Assembly: GCA_934621485.1 (NCBI GenBank)
Contig: CAKTUS010000074.1
Location: 1-13,287, forward strand
Direction: 5' to 3'
From: an uncultured Clostridia bacterium
Lineage (GTDB): Bacteria; Bacillota; Clostridia; Christensenellales; Aristaeellaceae
Length of the DNA: 13,287 nucleotides
Positions 7,375 through 13,287 of this stretch are shown here, one piece after another (position 1 is the stretch's first letter; the number at the start of each line of letters is the position of its first letter). Under the pieces are notes generated by a model, which made no database searches, was not told the origin of the DNA, and saw only the letters and a list, made by a program, of their open reading frames with translations. A program made the position numbers and the translations under genes.

Positions 7375-9639
7375 TCAGAGCAGGTTGCGCTGAATCTTGC
7401 CGGAGATGGTTTTGGGCAGCGAATCGCGGAAAACCACGATGCGCGGATATTTGTAGGGCGCGGTGTGGGACTTGACGTATTCCTGAATTTCCTTCTTGAG
7501 GGCGTCGCTGGGCACGGCGCCGCGGGTTAGCACGATGCTGGCCTTTACCACCTGGCCGCGCAGCTCATCCGGCGCGGCGGAAACGCCGCACTCCAGCACA
7601 TAAGGCAGCTCCATGATGACGTTCTCAATTTCGAAGGGCCCGATGCGGTAGCCGCTGCTCTTGATGACATCGTCCACACGGCCCACGTACCAGTAGTAGC
7701 CGTCCTCATCCCGCCAGGCGGTGTCGCCGGTGTGATACAGCCCATCGTGCCACACTTCCCGGGTGCGGGCGTCGTCGCCGTAGTAGCCCTTGAACAGGCC
7801 GCAGGGCGCGCCCTTGTCCGTGTGTACCACGATTTCGCCCACATCGCCCACCGCCACGGGATGACCGTCTGCATCCACAATGTCCATCTGATACAGGGGC
7901 GATGGCTTCCCCATGGAGCCGTAGCGGGGCTGCGTGCCATAGAAATTGCCGATGGTCAGTGTGGTTTCGGTTTGGCCGAAGCCCTCCATGATGGTCAGGC
8001 CCGTGGCTTCCTTGAAGATGCGGGCCACCTCTGGGTTCAGCGCCTCGCCTGCTGTGGTCAGGGTATGGATGGAGCTGAGGTCATACTGTGACAAATCCTC
8101 ACGAATGAGCATGCGCAGCATGGTGGGCGGCGCGCAGAAGGTGGTGATGTGATAGCGGCTGAACAGGGGCAAAATGGCGTGAGCGTCAAAGCGGTCGAAG
8201 TCGTAGGTGAACACCGCGCCTTCGCACAGCCACTGGCCGTAGAATTTGCCCCACAGGGCCTTGCCCCAGCCGGTATCGGAAATGGTGAAGTGCAGTCCGT
8301 CCCGCTCCACCTGATGCCAGTACTTGGCGGTCAGATAGTGGCCCAGAGCATACTTGTAGGAATGGGCTGCAATTTTAGGATAGCCGGTGGTGCCGGAGGT
8401 GAAGAACATCAGCGCGGTGTCGTCGCCGCAGGGAGCGTCGGCGGTGCGCTCATAGCGGCCGGTGTACAGAGGGTATTCGTTGTCGAAGTCATGCCAGCCG
8501 GCGGCGCTGCCGCCCACCATTACCTTTACCGCCAGCGTGGGGCACAGGTTAGCGGCCTCATCCACAAAGCGGGAGGCGTTGCCATGGGCGGTGCACACAA
8601 TGGCGCTGACCCCAGCGGCGTTGAAACGGTACTCGTAGTCGTGGGGCAGCAGCTGGTCGGTTGCAGGAATGGCCACGGCGCCCAGCTTGTGCAGCGCCAG
8701 CATGCAATACCAGAACTGGTAATGCCGACGCAGCACCAGCATCACCCGGTCGCCCCGGCGGACGCCCAGGTTGCGAAAGTAGTTGGCTACCTGATTGGAG
8801 GCGCGGCGCATATCGCCAAAGGTGAAGCGGCGCTCATCGCCTTCCGCGCTCAGGTGCAGCAGGGCCAGCCGCCCCGGCTCCTTCTGAGCAATGGCGTCCA
8901 CGGTGTCAAAGGCGAAGTTGTAGCGGTCTTCGTTTTCAAACGTGACGCCCACCGGTTCGCCATGCTCGCCTTCGGCGCAGCGTACGAAGCGCTCGCAGAG
9001 CAGGCGCTCGCTTTCCCGGGCACGAACGATGGTGCGGCTTACATCCTCGCCCTGCGCTTCCTCGCCGGAGAGCACTACTGCCAGAAAGGAGCAGGCTTCT
9101 CCCTCTACGGCGATCATGCCGTGAGGCGTGCCGGAATCGTACAGAATGGAGTCGCCGGGAGCCAGCACCTCAGTGTGAGCGCCTACCTGCACCTTCAGCT
9201 TGCCAGACAGGATATAGTCAAACTCCTGACCGGTGTGGGTATCGGTGTGGATGGGCTTGTGCTGCTGCTCCTCGGAGTACTCATAGCGCACAAAGTAGGG
9301 CTCGGCCAGCTTGTCGCGGAAGCGGGGGGCCAGGTTGCGAATGAGGATGCCGTCGTCATCCACGGTGGTTTGGCCCGCTCCGCCCCGGGTAACCTGATAA
9401 TGCCGCAGCATGGGGGACCTGCCCTCCAGCAGCTCAATCATGTCCACCTCAAAGGCCAGAGCGCAGTTGTGAATGAAGCTGAAGGGCAAATCCTGCCCGC
9501 CCTCCTCATAGTTGCGATAGGTTTCCACAGAGAAACCTGTCTTTTGCGCGGCCTCCTTCTGGCTCATGCCCAGCACCAGTCGAAGCTCCCGAATACGGCC
9601 CGCCACCTCGTTCAGCTTGGTTGCTACGTTGGTTTCCAT
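7375..9639 (-). CDS. XRE-HTH / cupin / acyl-CoA synthetase fusion
   Basis: 754-residue fusion, first gene of the T-box operon. Residues about 13-70 are an XRE-type helix-turn-helix (MSQKEAAQKTGFSVETYRNYE). Residues about 115-190 are a cupin (H131, H135, E139, then PGD at 161-163 and H173), the layout of XRE-cupin regulators. Residues about 235-754 are an ANL-superfamily adenylating enzyme. Its P-loop is FFTSGTTGYPK (412-422); GFGQTET (553-559), YHTGD (635-639), GRVDDVIKSSGYR (653-665) and PKTISGKIQR with the catalytic Lys748 are all intact. The synthetase resembles medium-chain/branched acyl-CoA synthetases (acid + ATP + CoA -> acyl-CoA + AMP + PPi). The frame is unbroken across the joints. 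It probably supplies acyl-CoA to the oxidoreductase and may also bind DNA; both substrate and regulatory target are inferred. Confidence 0.9.
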   Translation of the reverse strand: METNVATKLNEVAGRIRELRLVLGMSQKEAAQKTGFSVETYRNYEEGGQDLPFSFIHNCALAFEVDMIELLEGRSPMLRHYQVTRGGAGQTTVDDDGILIRNLAPRFRDKLAEPYFVRYEYSEEQQHKPIHTDTHTGQEFDYILSGKLKVQVGAHTEVLAPGDSILYDSGTPHGMIAVEGEACSFLAVVLSGEEAQGEDVSRTIVRARESERLLCERFVRCAEGEHGEPVGVTFENEDRYNFAFDTVDAIAQKEPGRLALLHLSAEGDERRFTFGDMRRASNQVANYFRNLGVRRGDRVMLVLRRHYQFWYCMLALHKLGAVAIPATDQLLPHDYEYRFNAAGVSAIVCTAHGNASRFVDEAANLCPTLAVKVMVGGSAAGWHDFDNEYPLYTGRYERTADAPCGDDTALMFFTSGTTGYPKIAAHSYKYALGHYLTAKYWHQVERDGLHFTISDTGWGKALWGKFYGQWLCEGAVFTYDFDRFDAHAILPLFSRYHITTFCAPPTMLRMLIREDLSQYDLSSIHTLTTAGEALNPEVARIFKEATGLTIMEGFGQTETTLTIGNFYGTQPRYGSMGKPSPLYQMDIVDADGHPVAVGDVGEIVVHTDKGAPCGLFKGYYGDDARTREVWHDGLYHTGDTAWRDEDGYYWYVGRVDDVIKSSGYRIGPFEIENVIMELPYVLECGVSAAPDELRGQVVKASIVLTRGAVPSDALKKEIQEYVKSHTAPYKYPRIVVFRDSLPKTISGKIQRNLL

Positions 9640-9666
9640 TCTTCCAGCCTTTCCGGCGGGGAGTAT

Positions 9667-9706
9667 AAAAACATCCCCGCCTCAATGTTTTTGCATTGAG
9701 ACGGGG
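9667..9706 (-). terminator. T-box intrinsic terminator
   Basis: Minus-strand 13-bp stem without mismatch (one G-U pair): arm 9706-9694 (CCCCGTCTCAATG), loop CAAAAA, arm 9687-9675, then ATGTTTTT. Part of the 5' arm (CCGU and CUCAA, 9704-9696) is also needed for the competing antiterminator, as expected for a T-box attenuator. It ends 28 bp before the start codon of the fusion gene. Confidence 0.95.
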
Positions 9707-9939
9707 CGAACAACGCGCTCCGCGGTACCACTCAATTTGCACGTAAAAGTGCCACTCACGCTCCAACAAGCGTTATGCCCTGACGCGGCAATCACGGAAT
9801 GAACTACTGCCCCTGCGGGTTTTGCCCATTCGGCTCGGAAGGGATAAGCGTCCGGTCGCGTCCGCCTGCTCACACCTGCCGCAGGCTCTCTGGAGGATAC
9901 GATCCATGGCCGTCTTCGTCACAGCCTTTGATTCAATTC
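9667..9939 (-). promoter_or_regulatory. T-box riboswitch leader, probably Leu-specific
   Basis: Leader of the acyl-CoA synthetase-VOR-ilvE operon. The T-box motif TGAGTGGTACCGCG (9734-9721) is clear, with the tRNA-acceptor-binding bulge UGGU (9730-9727), which fits a tRNA with discriminator A. The antiterminator pairs UUGAG (9735-9731) with CUCAA and GCGG (9723-9720) with CCGU. Stem I spans about 9926-9832. Its base is GGCU/AGCC and CGAAG/CUUCCG, its middle stem 9905-9895 with 9863-9854, then AGAGAG (9891-9886) and a distal stem CCUGC/GCAGG around the GGUGUGA loop. The internal loop before the 3' base strand holds GGACG-CUU-A, so the candidate specifier is CUU, Leu (9848-9846), followed by the usual purine. 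Overlapping UUA (Leu) and AUC (Ile) remain possible. The usual AGUA on the opposite loop strand is not seen. Confidence 0.93.
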
Positions 9940-9945
9940 GCGGGT

Positions 9946-9975
9946 ATTCTAGCATGAAACCGGCAGAATTGTCAA
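9946..9975 (-). promoter_or_regulatory. Sigma-A promoter of the T-box operon
   Basis: Perfect -35 TTGACA (9975-9970) and -10 TAGAAT (9951-9946) on the minus strand with an 18-bp spacer. The predicted start near 9939 lies just before Stem I of the T-box, giving a leader of about 300 nt. Confidence 0.82.
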
Positions 9976-9988
9976 CTGGGAGAATTGT
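9965..9988. promoter_or_regulatory. AGAATTGT direct repeats at the promoter, candidate operator
   Basis: Two identical 8-bp copies, AGAATTGT at 9965-9972 and 9981-9988, with an 8-bp spacer. The first overlaps the -35 box of the T-box promoter. An inverted half-copy, CAATTC (9934-9939), sits at the expected transcription start. Such an array around a promoter could bind the XRE domain encoded by the first gene of the operon; this is inference. Confidence 0.4.
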
Positions 9989-10080
9989 GCTTCTTCTGCA
10001 TGGACTTTTTGGCGGAAACAAGACGGGAAAACACCTGATGGAGCGCGAATAACCAACGTCAGAGAAAGGAGGCGGAAACC

Positions 10081-10176
10081 ATGGAAGCTTTTCTGGTACT
10101 GGCCCTTGCCGCGCCTGTCGTTTTCAAAATCGGACTGATGCTGGCCCATCTGCGCAGACAGCAGACCAAGCGTTAG
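10081..10176 (+). CDS. Putative 31-residue single-pass membrane peptide
   Basis: Small plus-strand gene starting with AAAGGAGG and an 8-nt spacing to ATG, one of the best ribosome sites in the window. The peptide begins MEAFLVLALAAPVVF, continues as one hydrophobic segment to about residue 22, and ends in the basic tail HLRRQQTKR. By the positive-inside rule the C-terminus would be cytoplasmic. I do not recognise the family. It lies between the divergent T-box promoter and the convergent amidohydrolase gene, and its TAG overlaps the last codon of the latter by 4 bp (10173-10176). No strong promoter is seen; a weak TTGATT-16 bp-TAGCAT pair (9928-9955) is the best candidate and overlaps the T-box promoter region on the other strand. 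Function unknown. Confidence 0.5.
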   Translation: MEAFLVLALAAPVVFKIGLMLAHLRRQQTKR

Positions 10177-11732
10177 CCCTTGCGCCCCATGCCGCGCAGC
10201 ACCTGACCGATAGGGCCGCCCGTTACCGGCTGGTAAGGCTGCCCCTGAAGCAGCAGCTGCTCCACAGCGATGCGGCTCAGCTTTTCGACAGGCGTTTGGA
10301 AGGGATTTTCGGAAAGCAGCGTCATATCGGCAACCTTCCCCGCTTCCAGACTGCCCCGGCGCTTTTCGTCAAAGGTGGCGTAGTAGCCGTGGCAGGTGCA
10401 CATGCGCAGCGCCTGCGCCACCGTGAGCCGCTGGGAGGGAACGCTGTGGTTGCAGGCTTTAGCAATCCACTGGATGGGGTCCGGATTGGTGCAGGGGCCG
10501 TCGGAACCGGCAGAAACAACGATGCCGCGGTCCCAAAAATCGCGCAGGGGATTGAGCCGCTCCGACCGCTCGGGTCCCAGGATGGAGGCCAGATAGCTGT
10601 CCGGCTCCTGAGGCCAGTTGATGAAGGCCGTTTGCACCGGCAGGTGAATTTGGTATTGCTGGCAGATATCCAGCCCTTCCTGCGTGGGCAGGCAGGCGTG
10701 AATGATGCCGTGGCGGTGATCTGCCCGGGGAAAATCGTCCAGAGCGGCCTTCAAAGCCTGCGTCGCCTGGCGGAAGGCGTCGTCTCCAATGGCATGCAGC
10801 TCAATTTGCAGCCCCGCCCGGTTGGCGCGCTTGCAAAAATCGGTAACCTGCTGGTCTGTGTAATACAACACCCCCCTGTCAGCCCCCTGATGCTCGTAGG
10901 GGCGCAACAGGGCTGCGTCCATGGAGCCGAAGCAGCCGTCCAGGGCCGTGGCGAAGCAGCCGCCGATGCGGGGGAGACCCCGCCTTTGCACTTTTTTCAC
11001 ATCCATGGTTTGGAAAAACACCCGGTATTGCATGCCGTTTTTCAGGCCGCGGCCCATCCAGCGCTCCATATCCACATCCAAGTCCATGGGAAAGCCTACG
11101 CCGCTGACCGTGTGAATCATGCCGATGCCCTTGGAGGCCATAAAATCGATGGCTTTTTGCATGTTTTTTACCAGCTTCACCGGGGATATGGCGTTAGTAA
11201 CCGCATTGGATACGGCAAAGAACGCCTCCTGGTTCATTTCGCCCGTATCCGGGTGATAGCCGCGAAGCCCCTTGAGCTTGCCTTCCAGCCTGCGAAGCAG
11301 CGCCGAGTTGACAACGCAGGCATGCCCGTCGTATTTCACCATAAACACGGGCCGGTCCGGGCACACGGAATCCAGCTGCGCCCGGGTCACCAAATGACCG
11401 TCGCTGACCGAATAGGGCGAGGCGCCAAAACCGATGATGAGTTTATCGGAGCTGGTTTTTTGATAATCGCTGAGCCAATCCAGAATTTCAGGGTTGCTGC
11501 GGGCTTCCATCACATTGAGCCCGGCGTGAAAGGTAGCGAAGCTGGCAAAGTGAATGTGGGTATCGGCAAAGGAAGGCGTAAGCGCGCCCGTCACTTCCAC
11601 CGTTTCCGCGCCGGCATATTGGGCGGGCAGCTGATCGCCCACGTACAGGATTTCTCCCCGATCTTCCACCAGATAGCTGGCGATACGGTCTTGGGCGTCG
11701 CAGGTGAGAATAGCGCCATGATAAACCTTCAT
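10173..11732 (-). CDS. YtcJ-like metal-dependent amidohydrolase
   Basis: 519-residue cytoplasmic amidohydrolase (amidohydrolase-3 type, TIM barrel flanked by a beta-sandwich). Metal ligands expected for the family are visible: His59 and His61 in FADTHIHF, His313 in ELHAIGDDA, His345 in HGIIHACLP and Asp411 in SAGSDGPC. The LDGCFGSMDAALLRPY segment (264-279) is typical of YtcJ proteins, and GSLEAGKVADMTLL (460-473) is the usual C-terminal amidohydrolase motif. No signal peptide is seen. The frame stays open 127 codons further upstream, but the chosen ATG has GAGGGGG 8 nt before it, starts the conserved domain and lies downstream of a good promoter. The substrate cannot be read from sequence: family members hydrolyse exocyclic amides, N-acyl or formamide compounds. 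It is a single-gene unit by appearance. Confidence 0.88.
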   Translation of the reverse strand: MKVYHGAILTCDAQDRIASYLVEDRGEILYVGDQLPAQYAGAETVEVTGALTPSFADTHIHFASFATFHAGLNVMEARSNPEILDWLSDYQKTSSDKLIIGFGASPYSVSDGHLVTRAQLDSVCPDRPVFMVKYDGHACVVNSALLRRLEGKLKGLRGYHPDTGEMNQEAFFAVSNAVTNAISPVKLVKNMQKAIDFMASKGIGMIHTVSGVGFPMDLDVDMERWMGRGLKNGMQYRVFFQTMDVKKVQRRGLPRIGGCFATALDGCFGSMDAALLRPYEHQGADRGVLYYTDQQVTDFCKRANRAGLQIELHAIGDDAFRQATQALKAALDDFPRADHRHGIIHACLPTQEGLDICQQYQIHLPVQTAFINWPQEPDSYLASILGPERSERLNPLRDFWDRGIVVSAGSDGPCTNPDPIQWIAKACNHSVPSQRLTVAQALRMCTCHGYYATFDEKRRGSLEAGKVADMTLLSENPFQTPVEKLSRIAVEQLLLQGQPYQPVTGGPIGQVLRGMGRKG

Positions 11733-11789
11733 TGGCAAGGCCCCCTCGATGATGAAATATGTGGTTGCGCCGCTTTTGGATTCCCTTGT

Positions 11790-11818
11790 ATTGTAAACGA
11801 AAAAGGGCGTGCTGTCCA
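11790..11818 (-). promoter_or_regulatory. Sigma-A promoter of the amidohydrolase gene
   Basis: Minus-strand TGGACA (11818-11813) and TACAAT (11795-11790) are separated by 17 bp; each matches five of six consensus bases. Transcription would start near 11783, about 50 nt before the ATG at 11732. It supports the shorter protein start. Confidence 0.7.
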
Positions 11819-12786
11819 GCAAAAGCAGCGAAATGAAGAACTTGCGGATATTACGGCGGGAACGATCGCGCCTTGCGCTATGGCAGGCCCGCCAACGCCG
11901 GAGACCGTGAAACCTGCGCCGTCGTAAGGCGAAATGGGCGGGAAGCGAGGCCGATGCAGGAAATTCCCTGTTGAGTTTGGAGACGAGACCGAAGCTGAAC
12001 TCCCCAGAGACTAAAGGGACTGCTTGAAGCAAGCCGACGCTGAACGATAGGGCCGTTTGACGCTGCACGCCTTTACCGGGTTTAACGCTGCGCTCCTGTC
12101 CGCGTTTACGCAACTCATGAAAAAGAGAGGGGGAAAGAAAAGCGGCTTAGAACAAAAAGTCAAACCCTCTGCAGAAAACTGAATTTTTGATGCGCCAGAG
12201 CAGAGACGATCTACTCGCACCGTCAGAAAAGCACGCTTGTTTACTGCCCTGCGGCTCGCCGGGCGGCAAAGCACGTAAGAAAATCCTTGCTGTGAGAGTC
12301 TGCCGAAATCGGCCTGCACGCCGGGTCCAAAATGAAAACTGAAGGGCTGCCGCCCTACGATACCACCCGGAGCTTTTCGACAGTCTGTGCTACGTATTTA
12401 TCATATGAAAAGAATTTGAAGAGCACAGCAGATCATCCGGCTTCTGCCCAAGGCGGGGGAGAGCAGGCCGCCTTGAGCCCCATTCCTGCCATTGTAACTT
12501 CGCAATCTTATGAAGGCTGTTACCGGCAGCAACGTCGATAAAGCAGTTCTGACAGGACACCCCATTTTTTCTGCGGCGCAAAAAGAGCCGTCTGGTAAGC
12601 TTGAAAAAAACGCGCTTCGTTACAAACACCCTATGAAATCTACTGCCAACGTACTTTCAACATGAAAATTTCCGCAAAAACGAAAAAGCCCTAAAACGCT
12701 TGGCTTAACAGTGATAAGGAACTAATTCAAACTTATTACTATTAGCTGACAGATTCGGGTGTGCGGCGTTACCACAACATAGATAG
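11819..12786. other. Gene-poor spacer of about 970 bp
   Basis: No convincing gene, tRNA or rRNA is seen on either strand. Open frames are short and show no domain, good ribosome site or coding-like residue pattern. Small hairpins occur (GCCGA/TCGGC near 12303; AGGGC/GCCCT near 12346). Three copies of ACGCTG start at 12037, 12060 and 12085 in a degenerate 23-25 bp spacing. The right half, from about 12590, becomes AT-rich compared with the genes, which may mark older insertions or decayed DNA. Confidence 0.45.
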
Positions 12787-12826
12787 AATCCACCTGCATT
12801 TATAAAAAGCAGGTGGATTTTATTGG
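12787..12826 (+). terminator. Strong hairpin, terminator-like on the plus strand
   Basis: Perfect 11-bp stem AATCCACCTGC / GCAGGTGGATT (12787-12797 and 12809-12819) with an 11-nt A/T loop, followed by TTTATTGG. The T-rich tail is on the plus strand, so it would stop rightward transcripts. No rightward gene is visible upstream of it. It might instead be the edge of the adjoining hairpin-rich element. Confidence 0.45.
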
Positions 12827-12835
12827 ATACGGAAA

Positions 12836-13070
12836 CCACCGGCACTGCCGGTGGAGGCATCCCGTAAAAGCTTTAGCATTAAGCATCGAGCGAAGCGAGC
12901 TACAAGTAGGAGTCTTGATAAAAGAATTAGCCGCAAGTAGAACATAAATCGCCCGTTTACGGGCTGTAGGGCAGAAAATGCAAGTGAAATAAAATTCAGT
13001 GCCTCTTGAGGGGCTTGCCAGTAATAGGCCCTTATAGGGCCAAATCAAACCTCCGGCTTAGCCGGAGGTT
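12836..13070. mobile_element. Hairpin-rich element, probable IS200/IS605-derived remnant or MITE
   Basis: About 235 bp bounded by two near-identical hairpins: CCACCGGC-ACT-GCCGGTGG (12836-12854) and CCTCCGGC-TTA-GCCGGAGG (13050-13068, extended to 10 bp by AA/TT). Both follow CC-W-CCGGC, three-base loop, GCCGG-W-GG. Similar imperfect palindromes at both ends, with no terminal inverted repeat, are the mark of IS200/IS605-type elements and their non-autonomous derivatives. Internal hairpins include GCCCG/CGGGC (12951-12964) and GGCCCT/AGGGCC (13027-13041). No tnpA or full tnpB is present. The plus-strand frame up to the TAA at about 12945 ends QVGVLIKELAASRT, which vaguely resembles the tail of TnpB proteins, so the piece might be a tnpB 3' end plus right end with its guide-RNA scaffold. 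A separate structured RNA is the alternative. Confidence 0.42.
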
Positions 13071-13173
13071 ATGATTATCTTCTGATACAACAGGAATTTT
13101 TATCTACTCTGGTTTTACCTTTATTTTAAGCAGTTCCGGTCGCACAATTTACATTCTAGCTTTATAAAGATGA

Positions 13174-13287
13174 GTACTATGGAATTCGACTGAACCGGAT
13201 TTCAAATTGCTTTTTGACGATGGAAGCCAGATTTCCATTGACTGCACCGCCGTTGAAAACGAAGTTGCCGATAACCGCTTCCAGCGG
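13174..13287 (+). pseudogene. Coding-like fragment running off the right edge, start missing
   Basis: From 13174 the plus-strand frame is open to the window end. From about 13192 it reads EPDFKLLFDDGSQISIDC and then a Glu/Asp/Asn-rich stretch, with codon use like a real gene. No ATG lies in this frame: an ATG with the short peptide MSTMEFD occurs in another frame (13170-13193), and a one-base shift near 13191 would join the two smoothly. Either the gene is frameshifted, or it starts at an unusual codon, or this is chance. No ribosome site is obvious before 13170. I do not recognise the protein. Confidence 0.3.

Noticed and set aside
8149..9699. 516-codon plus-strand frame opposite the fusion gene
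   Set aside because: The minus strand encodes a protein with all ANL motifs; the plus frame has no recognisable domain, and its length reflects skewed codon use.
9773..10021. 82-codon minus-strand frame upstream of the fusion gene
   Set aside because: It lies over the promoter and T-box Stem I; RNA structure explains the sequence and there is no ribosome site or protein motif.
12037..12110. CRISPR array
   Set aside because: Only a 6-bp core is shared, the repeat units are not conserved and no cas genes are present.
11733..12113. 127-codon N-terminal extension of the amidohydrolase frame
   Set aside because: It is Arg/Ser-rich with no domain, overlaps the predicted promoter, and the internal ATG at 11732 has a good ribosome site and starts the conserved domain.
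12800..13048. 82-codon minus-strand frame across the hairpin element
   Set aside because: It spans several hairpins, has no ribosome site and contains no motif; best seen as a by-product of the repeats.

Overview
The window looks like a chromosomal piece of a GC-rich, anaerobic Clostridia-type Firmicute. The evidence is strong AGGAGG-type ribosome binding sites, sigma-A-like promoters, a T-box riboswitch, and a ferredoxin-dependent 2-oxoacid oxidoreductase typical of strict anaerobes. All clear protein genes but one small one lie on the minus strand, so transcription runs mostly right to left. I cannot assign a genus from the sequence alone.

Layout, right to left. The right end (about 11.8-13.3 kb) is gene-poor. 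It holds a hairpin-rich stretch of about 235 bp whose two outer hairpins share a stem pattern, probably an IS200/IS605-derived remnant or MITE, and at the very edge a reading frame that looks coding but has no convincing start. Next comes an amidohydrolase of the YtcJ type (10173-11732, minus) with its own promoter. It converges on a 31-residue membrane peptide gene (10081-10176, plus).

The centre is one operon of seven genes (9639 down to 3023). A sigma-A promoter at about 9946-9975 drives a roughly 300-nt leader that is a T-box riboswitch with a 13-bp terminator. The genes follow with gaps of about 20 bp or less, or with overlaps: an XRE-HTH + cupin + acyl-CoA synthetase fusion, a MinD/Mrp-like P-loop ATPase, the four subunits of a branched-chain 2-oxoacid:ferredoxin oxidoreductase (ferredoxin, alpha, beta, gamma), and the branched-chain aminotransferase IlvE. 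Together they form a complete acid <-> acyl-CoA <-> 2-oxoacid <-> amino acid route. The T-box has a candidate CUU (Leu) specifier and a UGGU bulge that fits an A discriminator base. T-boxes raise expression when a tRNA is uncharged, so this argues that the pathway runs in the biosynthetic direction: activation of branched short-chain acids, reductive carboxylation, then transamination. A pair of AGAATTGT direct repeats overlaps the promoter and could be an operator for the fused XRE protein.

The left part holds pdxY-like pyridoxal/pyridoxamine kinase (with its own promoter) followed by guaA, GMP synthase, probably co-transcribed. About 300 bp of structured, non-coding DNA separates ilvE from this unit and ends in a terminator. 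The far left edge carries short direct repeats next to the 3' end of guaA, a place where genomic islands often integrate.
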